Assembly: GCF_000308495.1 (NCBI RefSeq)
Contig: NZ_BAFU01000037.1
Location: forward strand, 1-64,000
Length of the DNA: 64,000 nt
Origin: Nocardia brevicatena NBRC 12119
GTDB taxonomy: Bacteria > Actinomycetota > Actinomycetes > Mycobacteriales > Mycobacteriaceae
Direction of reading: 5' to 3'
The notes under the pieces are model-generated. The model was not told where the DNA came from, made no database searches, and saw only the letters and a list, made by a program, of their open reading frames with translations. Position numbers and translations under genes: made by a program. Positions 17,607 through 26,249 of this stretch are shown piece by piece (position 1 is the first letter of the stretch; each line of letters begins with the position of its first letter).

Positions 17607-17619
17607 GATCGGGGCCTGA
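17326..17619 (+). CDS. VirB2/TrbC pilin-like membrane protein, copy B
   Basis: This 97-residue protein is a paralogue of the divergent gene at 16751-17038. Both share the line-up of an N-terminal polar region with PTP(Q/E) and a D-K motif, a YxTW-start helix (ATWLAMMSGIISIIYAGGRF), the AWEKWSGSGMQSPK loop and the MVAGAMIGGVVATSAGTIMN helix. The GTG start follows GGAGAGGAAT. The N-terminal halves differ in about half their residues while the last 79 bp of coding sequence are identical, pointing to recent gene conversion. The likely role, inferred from shape only, is a membrane pilin-like subunit working with the VirB6-like protein at 8.4-10.6 kb. Confidence 0.55.
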   Translation: MSSISAAVVDTVTILAQMDDPTPQPPPLADKAMQFVRYATWLAMMSGIISIIYAGGRFAWEKWSGSGMQSPKMVAGAMIGGVVATSAGTIMNAVIGA

Positions 17620-17729
17620 GCCGCACGCGTTCGCCCTGCTCGGCTCGATCGCTTCCGGCTATCGCGCGGCTATAATCCTGGCAAGTCTCGAGATCCGCCC
17701 GAGCGGTAGCCAAGAGCAGGGAGAACGGG

Positions 17730-19178
17730 ATGGGTGATAACGGGCGCGGCCCCGCGGACATCTCCCCGCCGCGTGGATCGGCATTCGCTCGGCATCCGAT
17801 CACGCGACGTACCACACTGGGTGTGCTTGCGGCCGGTGCGGGCCTCGTCGCCTGTGGCCACGGTGGCGAGGGTGAGACCACCCCCTCCGGTACGCCCGCC
17901 GACCGGCAGCGAGTGGCCACCGATGCCTACGTTTTCGGGTACCCCTTGGTCCTGCTGGATGTGCTGCGCTCCTCGAACATCGGGGCCGCGCCGGTAAACC
18001 GACTCCGGCACGCCGATGCCCCGCCCACGCCGGAGCTGCGTGGAGTGATCCACGTCGACGTCGACACCCTCTACTCCGCGGCGTGGCTGGATCTGCGGCG
18101 CGAGCCGGTGCTGTACCGGATGCCGCCGGTCGAATCCGGACGGTACTGGATGACCCAGCTGGTGGATGCCTGGGCCAATACCGCCCACAGTCCCACCAGT
18201 GTGCGACCGCGGGTACCGCCCGGCAGCCCTCCGCCCTACACCTATGCCGCTATCGGACCCGGCTGGTCGGGAACGCTGCCCGAGGGGGTGACCCCCTTAC
18301 CGGTCGGAACACCCGATGCGTGGTTCATCGGACGTATCGAGGTCCACGGCGAGGAAGATATACCCGCCGTCCGGGCCGTCCAGGACGGAATGCGTTTGGC
18401 CCCGCTGAGCGAATGGGAGTCGGCGGGCGATACGGGTTTCGACGTCCCGCCGCCGCAGGTCCTGGCCCAGGCGCCCACGGCGCAGCTCGAGAGGATGTAC
18501 GCCCGCGACTTCTTCGAGCGTATGTGCGCCCTGATGGAGAAGAACCCACCCACCGTCGCGGACGAGCCGGCGTTGCAACAATTCGCCACCATCGGTATCC
18601 GGCCGGGCGGAGGACCGAGGGGTATCTCGGACGATGAACTCCAAGCGGGCGCGGCCGCCGGTATACGGCGTATCGCCGCCTATGTGGACCCGGGCACCCA
18701 ACAGCGCAGCGGTTGGGTCATCAACACCCAGATCGGAAACTACGGCACCAACTACCTACTGCGCGCGACCACCGCGTGGCACGCACTCGGCGTGAACGTT
18801 TCGGAGGAAGTGCTGTACATGGCGCTGTTCCACAACGCCGACGAGAGGGGTGAAGCCATCCCGTTCCGGTTGCGTTTCGTACCGGGACAGGCCCCACCGG
18901 TGGATGCGTTCTGGTCGATGACCGCCTATGACGGCGATGGTTTCCTGATCGCGAACGCGGCGGAGATCTACTCCGTCGGACATCCGAGGCCGGTGCAGTT
19001 CGCCTCCGACGGGTCTGTCGAACTCGCCATCCAATACGCCGACCCAGGATCGTCCGTACCCTCGGGAAATTGGCTGCCCATTCCGGAAGCCGGTCCATTT
19101 TCGCTGCTTCTGCGTATGTACGCCCCGAAACGCGAAGCGCTCGAAGGTCTTTGGTCACCGCTACCATTGACGCAATAG
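17730..19178 (+). CDS. DUF1254/DUF1214 domain lipoprotein
   Basis: This 482-residue protein begins with a twin-arginine-like and lipobox region (ITRRTTLGVLAAGAGLVACG), so it is probably exported and lipid-anchored at Cys42. The N-terminal DUF1254 domain starts at DAYVFGYPLVLLDVLR (residues ~70-190) and includes DVDTLYSAAWLDLRREP. The C-terminal DUF1214 domain contains NYLLRATTAWHALGVNVSEE, RLRFVPGQAPPVDAFWSMTA and YDGDGFLI, ending with WLPIPEAGPFSLLLRMYAPK. The two domains usually occur together in secreted proteins of unknown function. The ATG follows AGGGAG with good spacing. Confidence 0.9.
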   Translation: MGDNGRGPADISPPRGSAFARHPITRRTTLGVLAAGAGLVACGHGGEGETTPSGTPADRQRVATDAYVFGYPLVLLDVLRSSNIGAAPVNRLRHADAPPTPELRGVIHVDVDTLYSAAWLDLRREPVLYRMPPVESGRYWMTQLVDAWANTAHSPTSVRPRVPPGSPPPYTYAAIGPGWSGTLPEGVTPLPVGTPDAWFIGRIEVHGEEDIPAVRAVQDGMRLAPLSEWESAGDTGFDVPPPQVLAQAPTAQLERMYARDFFERMCALMEKNPPTVADEPALQQFATIGIRPGGGPRGISDDELQAGAAAGIRRIAAYVDPGTQQRSGWVINTQIGNYGTNYLLRATTAWHALGVNVSEEVLYMALFHNADERGEAIPFRLRFVPGQAPPVDAFWSMTAYDGDGFLIANAAEIYSVGHPRPVQFASDGSVELAIQYADPGSSVPSGNWLPIPEAGPFSLLLRMYAPKREALEGLWSPLPLTQ

Positions 19179-19417
19179 CGCCGGCCGAGACGGCGGTAGG
19201 TCGACACGACCGGCGCGGCCTGCCGCTTTCACACCTGGGTGCCGGTCCGCGGCGGCGACGTATGACAGGTCGCCGCGTTCCACCACATCCGGGTGCGCCC
19301 GGTGCCCGGCGACAATCCCGGCACCCGGTTGTTCGGCCGTTATGTCCGGTGGCGCACCGGACGTGCCGCTGCCGTCACGGGACAGCGCTGATCGGGTTTG
19401 CCGACTCGGCCGGCCCG
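19179..19417. other. Intergenic region, convergent genes
   Basis: The DUF1254 gene and the TerD-HNH gene converge here. The 239 bases contain only shadow frames. No clear hairpin with a long stem was found by eye. Confidence 0.3.
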
Positions 19418-21352
19418 TCAGATATTGGCACCCTTGGCGCGATTGCAGCCCCGGCACAGGATCTGCAGGTTCGCCGCGCTGGTGGCGCCGCCGCGGCTGA
19501 GCGGAATGACGTGGTCGAACTCCAGGTAGTGGCTCGACCCGCATTCCACACAGCGCCCGCCGTCGCGCTGCCATACCTCGGCCTTCACCTCCTGCGGAAT
19601 ACTGCGGGTGTCGCGTTGCCCGGGAGCGAGCGCGAGACGCTTCGCGACCCGCAGCGCACCTTCGATCGTGGCGGCCACCTGGTCGGGGTCGGCGACGGCG
19701 AGTGTCGCGCCGCCACGGGCCGAGGTGGCGGATACGACGACCGTGCCCCGCTCCACGGTCACCGACACGATCCGTGACCATGCCAGTTCGACTCCCGAAC
19801 CGCTACCGACGAACCGCAGTTTCTTGTTGCTGACGATGAGCCTGCCGTCGGAGAGCCGGGGGCCCTTGGCGAGCTGCCGAACCTGTGTCGCATCGATATC
19901 GAGATAGACCAGTTCCTCGGCGTCCAAGTGCAGATCCGGGGGGCGGACGGTGGGCAGATCCCCGGTCCGCAACCGTGTCAGGGCGTGGCCGCGCCGCATC
20001 CGGCCCCGCAGTTCCTCGATCAACGGACCGGAGAGGGCGAGCTCGGCGATCGCGTGTTCGAAATCGTCGTATTCCTCGGTCGATATCTGCCCGTCGGCGA
20101 ACGCGAACGCCACCCGCCGCTCCACGTAGTTCAGGGCGAGAGGGTGGAGCGCGGTGCGGGCGGCGGATTCATCGATGCGCTGATAGCGCAGCGAGGCCCA
20201 CAATGCGTCCCATTCGGCACCGCGCGGACCGGACCGGGTGAGCACCCGCCAGGCGCGGGTGTGCCAATGGGTGAGGAACTCCTCGGTGTCCGCCGCGCAT
20301 GCCCGGCACGGATGGTGTCCGCCGAGGATCCGACGACGAAGCCGGGTGCCGCACCTCGGGCAGTCGTGAGGGTGGGCCGGTGCCGCGGGACGGGTGTCGT
20401 CCGTCCAGAGCTCGCCGTCCCACCAGCGCAGACGGGTGGGGTCGTCGGGATCGCGATGCCAATCGGCGCGCTCGGGGTTCGGCGGCGGAACCGGGGCGGG
20501 CGCGAGGTCGGGCACAGTGAGTCGGCGCAGGGTGACCGTGCCCGATATCCGGCGGGTCGCGTTCGGTCCGGTGGCACCGTCCCACGGCGGTGTGGCGGCG
20601 GGGTCCGTGGGGGAAACGGCAGGAACGGGACGCACCGTCGCGTCGGCCGACCTCGGCTGCTCGTCCAAGCGGTAGCGGGCCACGCCGGGGTGTACCTCCC
20701 CGGCCACTCGGGCGGTACCGTTCGGGACGCGCTCCGCCCCGGGCCGGCGCGGACCGAGCGCCGTGGCACTACCACCGGGATCGGCGGAGACCGGAGTCCG
20801 TGGCTCCGTGACGGCCGCGGCGCCGTATCCGTCGGAGGCGGTGGCATCCTCGTCCTCGACCCGGACACCGAATTCGGTGACGAGGCCGGCCATACCGGTG
20901 GCCCAGCCCTGGGCGACGGCACGGAACCGCCAGCCCCCGTCACGGCGGTAGAACTCCCCGAACATCATGGCGGACACCGCGTCCGGCTCGACGACGGCGA
21001 ATTCGACAATCGGCCCGTCGACACCCGAGACGGTCAACCGCAGCCCGGCCAGATCGGCGAAGGTCCCCTCGTCCAGCGAACCGGAGATCACGATGCGATC
21101 CACATCCGCTTCGGTCCGCGGCAGTGAGACACTCAGCCGGGCCGTTCCCGGGGCGGGTGCCTGGTCGAGGACCACTGCCTGGGAGAGGTGCCGGGGTGCG
21201 TTGTAGAAAACCAGATCCCGATCGGTACGCACCGTCCCCTCGGCCCCGAGCAGCAGCGCGTGCGCATCCACCGCATGCCCTGACTGCCACGAAACAACCA
21301 CGGCCAGAAGAGAAGTCGGTACCGGCGCGTTCGCGCCCTTGCTGAGTTCCAT
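19418..21352 (-). CDS. TerD-domain / DUF2510 / zinc-ribbon / HNH endonuclease fusion protein
   Basis: This is a 644-residue multidomain protein. Residues 1-165 are a TerD-like domain (MELSKGANAPVPTSLLAVVV, DLVFYNAP, VDRIVISGSLDE, GEFYRRDGGWRFRAVAQGW). A disordered Pro/Ala-rich linker follows. Residues ~295-320 match a DUF2510-type WW motif (ADWHRDPDDPTRLRWWDGEL). Residues 331-352 form a C2-C2 zinc ribbon (CPRC...CRAC). Residues ~355-460 are helical with an FADGQISTEEYDDFEHAI segment. Residues ~475-570 look like a PH/GRAM-type strand region (GRLIVSNKKLRFVGSGSGVE). Residues 583-644 are a complete HNH nuclease (CVECGSSHYLEFDHVIPLSR, CRGCNRAKG). HNH and TerD together suggest stress or defence DNA cleavage; this is inference. 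The ATG at 21352 begins the TerD domain exactly. Confidence 0.85.
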   Translation of the reverse strand: MELSKGANAPVPTSLLAVVVSWQSGHAVDAHALLLGAEGTVRTDRDLVFYNAPRHLSQAVVLDQAPAPGTARLSVSLPRTEADVDRIVISGSLDEGTFADLAGLRLTVSGVDGPIVEFAVVEPDAVSAMMFGEFYRRDGGWRFRAVAQGWATGMAGLVTEFGVRVEDEDATASDGYGAAAVTEPRTPVSADPGGSATALGPRRPGAERVPNGTARVAGEVHPGVARYRLDEQPRSADATVRPVPAVSPTDPAATPPWDGATGPNATRRISGTVTLRRLTVPDLAPAPVPPPNPERADWHRDPDDPTRLRWWDGELWTDDTRPAAPAHPHDCPRCGTRLRRRILGGHHPCRACAADTEEFLTHWHTRAWRVLTRSGPRGAEWDALWASLRYQRIDESAARTALHPLALNYVERRVAFAFADGQISTEEYDDFEHAIAELALSGPLIEELRGRMRRGHALTRLRTGDLPTVRPPDLHLDAEELVYLDIDATQVRQLAKGPRLSDGRLIVSNKKLRFVGSGSGVELAWSRIVSVTVERGTVVVSATSARGGATLAVADPDQVAATIEGALRVAKRLALAPGQRDTRSIPQEVKAEVWQRDGGRCVECGSSHYLEFDHVIPLSRGGATSAANLQILCRGCNRAKGANI

Positions 21353-21471
21353 CGCAGTCGAACTATGCCACGTGCCGCCGACACGCCGTGCGGGCCTGCG
21401 GTTCCCGTCCCGCCGGCGCCGTGGCGCACCCTCGCGACATGATGTGGCAACCGGCCGAGTCCGCTCGTCGC

Positions 21472-22995
21472 TCAGCGTCCGACGGGGCCCGGGGACACCG
21501 CGACGCCCTCGACGCGCGGCGGGAAGACGACGGGCGGCTCCGGAAGCAGCGCACGGAGGGCGGCGCCGGCCTTGAGTACCATCTCGGCGTATTCGTCCTC
21601 GGGATCCGAGTCGAGGACGATGGCCCCGCCCGCCCCGATCTGCCACCGGCCGTCGTAGCTCACCGCGGTGCGGATGACGATATTGAGATCGGCGGTGCCG
21701 CCGAGGCCGAGGAAGCCGATCGTCCCGGAATACACTCCGCGTGCCCGGGTTTCCAGTTCGTCGATGATCTGCATGGTGCGGAGTTTGGGGGCGCCGGTCA
21801 TGGATCCCCCCGGGAAGCAGGCGCGCAGACAGTCGACGACGTCGGTGTCGGCGCGCAGGGTGCCACGAATCGTGGACACCAGTTGGTGCAGCGTCGAATA
21901 GGTTTCGGTGACCATGAGCGCCGACACCCGGACGCTGCCGATCTCACAGACCCGGCCCAGGTCGTTGCGCAGCAGGTCGACGATCATCAGGTTCTCGGCC
22001 CGGGTCTTGGGGTCCTCGACGAGGCCGCGGCGCAGGCGTTCGTCCTCTGCGGGGTCGCTGCCGCGGGGAGCCGTGCCTTTGATGGGTTTGGTTTCCACGA
22101 CGCGGGAGCGGTCGATCTTCAGGAAGCGTTCCGGTGACGAGCAGGCGATGTACAGATCGTCGAAACGCAGGTAGGCGGCATACGGTGCCGGGTTGCAGCG
22201 GCGCAGTGTCCGGTAGCGGTCGAGGGCGTCGGTGGTCGCCGAAAGGCTCACCTGGTCGGTCAGGCAGATCTCGTACGATTCGCCGGCGCGCAGTTTCTCC
22301 TGGCAGGCCCGGATATCGGCCAGATACCGCTCCCGGCCGCGGCCCAACAGAGCGGCCACCGCGGCGGGATCGGTGTCGATGTGCAGGGGCGCGGGGTTCG
22401 TCCAGGTGGGCAGGGTTTCCAGGATGTCGGCGGTGGTGCGTAGCCATACCGCGCCCGCCCGGTCACTTGCGGTCTCCGGGTGGGTCAGGGCGAGCAGATG
22501 GGTGCGACCGGCGGTGTGGTCGACCACGATCAGCCGGTCGGCGAAGATCCACTGGGCGTCGGGCATCGGCGCCCGGTGCGCGGCCGTCGCGCCGCAGTCG
22601 GCCTTGATCTCGTAGCCGAGGTAGCCGACGTACCCGCCGGCGAAATCGAACGGGAGGTCCGGCAGCGGGGTGTGGCGGACGCGCAATTGCTCGGCCAGAT
22701 AGTCGAGGATGGTGCCCGGTACCTCGCTGGTGCGGCCGTCGCTCGAGGTGACGGTGACGGTCCCCGCGCCGACGCGGTAGCGCGCCACCTCGGCCAGCGG
22801 TCCGCTCGCGTCGCCGAGGAAGGAGAACCGGTCGAGTCCCGGTTCGATTCGTTCGCTGTCGAGCCAGAAGGCGGTGGGTGATGTTCGGTACAGGCGGAGA
22901 AAAGCGGCCTCGGTATCGATGGGCCGCTCGATCACATGCTGCCGGAGCCGCAGCCGCCCGGTAGGCCCGTAACCGGGTCTTGGTGCCGCTTCCAC
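21472..22995 (-). CDS. pabB: Aminodeoxychorismate synthase component I
   Basis: This 507-residue chorismate-binding enzyme makes 4-amino-4-deoxychorismate for folate. The N-terminal domain has SPTAFWLDSERIEPGLDRFS and FLGDASGPLAE. The chorismate domain has SYEICLTDQVS, YLRFDDLYIACSSPERFLKI, and the PabB-specific KPIKGTAPRG motif with the lysine that attacks chorismate, followed by ENLMIVDLLRNDLGRVC, FPGGSMTGAPKLRTM and GGAIVLDSDPEDEYAE. Many actinobacteria encode PabA and PabB fused; here no glutamine amidotransferase domain precedes it, so PabA must be elsewhere. The GTG at 22995 lacks a clear ribosome-binding site and a GTG at 22935 (VIERPID) is possible. It is divergent from the phosphotransferase gene. 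Confidence 0.88.
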   Translation of the reverse strand: MEAAPRPGYGPTGRLRLRQHVIERPIDTEAAFLRLYRTSPTAFWLDSERIEPGLDRFSFLGDASGPLAEVARYRVGAGTVTVTSSDGRTSEVPGTILDYLAEQLRVRHTPLPDLPFDFAGGYVGYLGYEIKADCGATAAHRAPMPDAQWIFADRLIVVDHTAGRTHLLALTHPETASDRAGAVWLRTTADILETLPTWTNPAPLHIDTDPAAVAALLGRGRERYLADIRACQEKLRAGESYEICLTDQVSLSATTDALDRYRTLRRCNPAPYAAYLRFDDLYIACSSPERFLKIDRSRVVETKPIKGTAPRGSDPAEDERLRRGLVEDPKTRAENLMIVDLLRNDLGRVCEIGSVRVSALMVTETYSTLHQLVSTIRGTLRADTDVVDCLRACFPGGSMTGAPKLRTMQIIDELETRARGVYSGTIGFLGLGGTADLNIVIRTAVSYDGRWQIGAGGAIVLDSDPEDEYAEMVLKAGAALRALLPEPPVVFPPRVEGVAVSPGPVGR

Positions 22996-23082
22996 AGTCG
23001 ATGAACACTACGCCGTAGGGCGGGCATGAACTGGTGTCGGCCGCCTTCAGTTTTGCCGGCCACGTCGTGCAGAATGTGAACC

Positions 23083-24141
23083 ATGTCTGTTGCGCAGCCG
23101 GTCGGCGTGGATCGTGATCTGGTCGACTTCACCGTGGTCGGGAAATGGATGGAAGAGCAAGGGCTCACCCCCGGTGAATTCGAGGAGGTGACGGCGCTCG
23201 GCGGTGGAACCCAGAACATCATGCTGCGCTTCCGTCGCGGCGGTCGGGACTATGTGCTGCGGCGCGGTCCCGCGCATCTGCGGCCCAAGAGCAACGATGT
23301 CATCCGCCGCGAGGCGCGGCTGCTGGGAGCGCTGAACGACACCGATGTCCGCGCGCCCCGAGTGATCGCCGCCTGTGCCGACGAAACGGTACTCGGCGGC
23401 GCGGTGTTCTACCTGATGGAGCCGATCACCGGGTTCAACCCGCAGAACGAACTGCCCGCACTGCACGCCGGCGACCCGGAGATCCGCAGGCAGATGGGTC
23501 TATCCGCCGTGGAGGCCATCGCCCGGCTCGGCTCCCTCGACTACCGGGCGCTCGGCCTGTCCGACTACGGCAAACCGGAGGGCTTCCTGGAGCGTCAGGT
23601 GGGCCGCTGGATGGGCGAGCTGGAATCGTATTCGTCCAACGAGGGCTACCCCGGGCCGCAGATCGACGGACTGGAACGCGTGGCGGACTGGCTGGAACGC
23701 AACCGCCCGGCCCAGTGGAAGCCCGGCATCCTGCACGGCGACTGCCATCTGGCCAACATCATGTTCTCCTTCCAGGGCCCCCAGGTGGCGGCCCTGGTGG
23801 ACTGGGAGATGTCGACCATCGGCGACCCCCTGCTCGATCTGGGCTGGCAGATCGCGACCCGTCCCGAGCCCGGGACCACGGGCGCGGCCCTCATCGGCGC
23901 GCTCGGCGCGGCGGGCGGCCTGCCCACCGCCGAGGAGATGATCGTCCACTACGCGCAGTTCTCCGACCGCGATCTGGGCGCCATGACCTGGTACACGGTG
24001 CTCGCGTGCTTCAAGCTGGGCATCGTGCTCGAGGGCACCTATGCGCGCGCGTTCACCGGTAAGGCGCCCAAGCAGATCGGCGACTTCCTGCACGCCATCA
24101 CCCTGGAACTGTTCGAGCGGGCCAACGGCCTTATCGAATGA
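23083..24141 (+). CDS. Phosphotransferase family protein (ACAD10/APH type)
   Basis: This 352-residue APH-fold protein has an ATP-binding region GGTQNIMLRF and YVLRRGP, an HLRPKSNDVIRREARLLGAL stretch typical of the ACAD10-like subfamily, the catalytic loop ILHGDCHLANIMF and the metal motif ALVDWEMSTIGDPLLDLGW. In mycolata, members of this subfamily often sit with acyl-CoA dehydrogenases and are thought to phosphorylate hydroxylated lipids or acyl groups; no acyl-CoA dehydrogenase is adjacent here. The length is normal. The ATG at 23083 is the first in frame and the conserved region begins at residue ~15. It is followed by a dispersed repeat and then the KstR-box-controlled dehydrogenase. Confidence 0.87.
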   Translation: MSVAQPVGVDRDLVDFTVVGKWMEEQGLTPGEFEEVTALGGGTQNIMLRFRRGGRDYVLRRGPAHLRPKSNDVIRREARLLGALNDTDVRAPRVIAACADETVLGGAVFYLMEPITGFNPQNELPALHAGDPEIRRQMGLSAVEAIARLGSLDYRALGLSDYGKPEGFLERQVGRWMGELESYSSNEGYPGPQIDGLERVADWLERNRPAQWKPGILHGDCHLANIMFSFQGPQVAALVDWEMSTIGDPLLDLGWQIATRPEPGTTGAALIGALGAAGGLPTAEEMIVHYAQFSDRDLGAMTWYTVLACFKLGIVLEGTYARAFTGKAPKQIGDFLHAITLELFERANGLIE

Positions 24142-24157
24142 TCGGCTGTATTGGATT

Positions 24158-24300
24158 GCGCCGCCTCCGGCGGCGCGGGGTTGCGGCCCTGACGGGTCTC
24201 GCGTTTCAGCGCCCGAGACTCGCGCCTTCGGCGCATGCGCTTCGGGCGCTGAAACGCGAGACGGGCCGCAACCCTTGGGGGCCTCGTAAAACTCGGCGCG
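24158..24300. repeat. Dispersed intergenic repeat, copy A, with nested inverted repeat
   Basis: The ~145-bp element carries long self-complementary arms: TCTCGCGTTTCAGCGCCCGA near its start reads back as CGGGCGCTGAAACGCGAGA near its end, around a CGCCTTCGGCGCATGCG core. GGTTGCGGCC and GGCCGCAACC form an outer pair, and CGCCGCCTCCGGCGGCG begins it. A near-identical copy in inverse orientation lies at 48511-48658. The left part (core palindrome) would fold into a long hairpin. It lies directly after the phosphotransferase stop codon, so it may act as a terminator as well as being a mobile or REP-like repeat. Confidence 0.85.
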
Positions 24301-24439
24301 TGGGTGAGGGGCGCTGGGGTGTTCGGTTGCGCACGGTGGTTTTGTCGGGTGGGGTGGGGCGGGGGCTGTGGGGGTGAACAGGTTTCAGTTCTCTGGGGAG
24401 GGTTGGGGTGTATCGGGTGAGGAAATCTTTCTTACCCAC

Positions 24440-24453
24440 TAGAACGTGTTCCA
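24440..24453. promoter_or_regulatory. KstR-like operator upstream of alcohol dehydrogenase
   Basis: TAGAACGTGTTCCA matches the KstR consensus TNNAACNNGTTNNA at all fixed positions, and the longer ACTAGAACGTGTTC core resembles known mycobacterial sites. It lies 28 bp before the first possible start codon of the dehydrogenase, in an AT-rich promoter-like stretch (24425-24465). It implies repression until a 3-oxo-sterol-CoA type inducer appears. Confidence 0.65.
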
Positions 24454-24481
24454 TTTTATGTCGTAGTGTGGAGGCCGTCAC

Positions 24482-25648
24482 ATGAAAGTCCACGCATGCG
24501 AGAGGTCGGACACGATGAAGACGAAGGGCGCGATCCTGTGGGGGATCGAAGAGCCGTGGTCCGTGGAGGAGATCGAGATCGGCGACCCGATCGCCGGTGA
24601 GGTCCAGATCCAGCTGGAAACCGCCGGTATGTGCCACTCCGACCACCACATCGTCACCGGCGCCACCCCGATGCCCTCCTTCCCCGTCATGGGTGGGCAC
24701 GAAGGCGCGGGGGTGATCACCAAGATCGGTCCGAACGTGCCGCCCGACCTCGCGGTCGGCGACCATGTGGTGCTGTCGTTCATCCCCGCCTGCGGCCGCT
24801 GTCCGGCCTGCGTCGCCGGACATATGGCGCTGTGCGACCTCGGCGCCGGACTGCTCTCCGGCCAATCGATCAGCGACGGCTCCTACCGCATCCACGCCCG
24901 CGGCAAGCACGTCATCCCGATGTGTCTGCTGGGCACCTTCGCGCCCTATATGACGGTGCACCACACCTCCGTGGTCAAAATCGACCCCGAGGTTCCGTTC
25001 GAGGTGGCCTGCCTGGTCGGCTGCGGTGTGCCCACCGGCTTCGGCTCGTCCACCCATGTTGCCAACATCATGCCCGGCGAGACCGCGGCGATCGTCGGCA
25101 TCGGCGGGGTCGGCATGAGCGCGCTGCAGGGCGCGGTGCTGTCGGGTGCGCAGAACGTGGTCGCCATCGACCCGAACCCGTGGAAACTGGAACAGGCCAA
25201 GAAATTCGGCGCCACCCACACCTACGCGGGCATGGCCGAGGCCATCGCACCGCTGATGGAGGTCACCGAGGGTCGGATGGCCGAGAAGGTCATCCTCACC
25301 ATGGGTGAGATGCACGGCGACTACATCGAAGAAGGTCTGATCCTCACCGCCAAGGCGGGCACCCTGGTCGTCACCTCGATGGGCCGGATGGACGCCTTCG
25401 ACGTGAAGATGAACAACTTCCTGCTGTCCATGCTGCAGAAGACGGTCAAGGGCTGCATCTTCGGCGGCGGAAACGCGCGCCGGGATATTCCGCGGCTGCT
25501 GTCGCTGTACAAATCGGGTCAGCTGAACCTCGACGATATGGTCACCCGGTCGTACTCGCTCGAGGACATCAACCAGGGATACCAGGACATGCTGGCCGGC
25601 AAGAACATCCGCGGCATCATCAAGTACACCGACGCGGATAGGGCTTGA
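24482..25648 (+). CDS. NDMA-dependent-type zinc alcohol dehydrogenase
   Basis: This 388-residue medium-chain dehydrogenase resembles the Rxyl_3153-type NDMA-dependent alcohol dehydrogenases of actinobacteria. Zinc ligands are seen in GMCHSDHHIVTG and GGHEGAGV, the structural zinc site in PACGRCPACVAGHMALCD, and the nucleotide site in IVGIGGVGMSALQGAVLSG followed by AIDPNPWK. The family normally starts at MKTKGAILWG, which corresponds to an ATG at 24515; the ATG at 24482 has the better ribosome-binding site (GGAGG, 7 nt). These enzymes oxidise alcohols with tightly bound NAD(H); some belong to sterol or fatty-alcohol catabolism, in line with the KstR-like box. Confidence 0.88.
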   Translation: MKVHACERSDTMKTKGAILWGIEEPWSVEEIEIGDPIAGEVQIQLETAGMCHSDHHIVTGATPMPSFPVMGGHEGAGVITKIGPNVPPDLAVGDHVVLSFIPACGRCPACVAGHMALCDLGAGLLSGQSISDGSYRIHARGKHVIPMCLLGTFAPYMTVHHTSVVKIDPEVPFEVACLVGCGVPTGFGSSTHVANIMPGETAAIVGIGGVGMSALQGAVLSGAQNVVAIDPNPWKLEQAKKFGATHTYAGMAEAIAPLMEVTEGRMAEKVILTMGEMHGDYIEEGLILTAKAGTLVVTSMGRMDAFDVKMNNFLLSMLQKTVKGCIFGGGNARRDIPRLLSLYKSGQLNLDDMVTRSYSLEDINQGYQDMLAGKNIRGIIKYTDADRA

Positions 25649-25689
25649 TTGCACTGTGGTCGATGGCCCGCGCGTTCGCGTGGGCCATC

Positions 25690-25725
25690 ACCCTGGGGGC
25701 CTCGTAAGGCTCGGCGCATCGAGGG
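25690..25725. repeat. Partial copy of the dispersed repeat (terminal segment)
   Basis: GGGGGCCTCGTAAGGCTCGG with the following CGCATCGAGGGG matches the outer end of the dispersed element (GAGGGCCTCGTAAGACTCGG in copy B). Only the last ~35 bp of the element are present, without the palindromic core. It lies 42 bp after the dehydrogenase stop codon, so the same end sequence appears on both sides of that gene. Confidence 0.55.
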
Positions 25726-25880
25726 GAGGGGGTGTACACAGGCGGGAGGTGCACCCGGAGGTGGGGTACGCACGGAGCGGGGGGCCTATGGTGTTCGTCC
25801 AGCGGGTTGGCGCAGCAAGTTTCGAATGGACCACGGCGTTGCGCGCGGCGCGAGGGTTCAAGTAGTGCCAGGATCGGATT

Positions 25881-26249
25881 ATGTCGAAGGATGCCGTAGA
25901 CCTGGTCGCGAAGTTGTCATTGTTCTCCGAGTACTGGTCGCCGAAGGTTGTGGCTCGGCTCAACGACTACGAGATCAAGCTCGTCAAACTCGAAGGCGAG
26001 TTCGTGTGGCATAAGCACGACACAACGGATGAGCTCTTCTTCGTGGTCGAGGGCGAACTGACCATTCGGATGCGTGACGGCGACGTCCGCGTGCGGCCGG
26101 GCCAGTTGTTCGTGGTGCCCAGGGGTGTCGAACACTGTCCCGTGGCCGACGGGGAGGTGCACGTGATGCTCATCGAGCCCGCGGGCGTTCGGAACACCGG
26201 CGATGCGGGTGGCCCGCTGACTGCGGAGTATGACGACTCGCTCGCCTGA
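25881..26249 (+). CDS. Cupin domain protein
   Basis: This 122-residue single-cupin protein has motif 1 GEFVWHKHDTTDELFFVVEG (two His and a Glu as metal ligands) and motif 2 PGQLFVVPRGVEHCPVADGE (His as third ligand). Both beta-barrel halves are complete, so it is probably active as a metal-dependent enzyme or a small-molecule sensor; the substrate cannot be inferred. The ATG at 25881 is the only sensible start. It stands alone, with 540 bases of non-coding DNA after it. Confidence 0.88.
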   Translation: MSKDAVDLVAKLSLFSEYWSPKVVARLNDYEIKLVKLEGEFVWHKHDTTDELFFVVEGELTIRMRDGDVRVRPGQLFVVPRGVEHCPVADGEVHVMLIEPAGVRNTGDAGGPLTAEYDDSLA

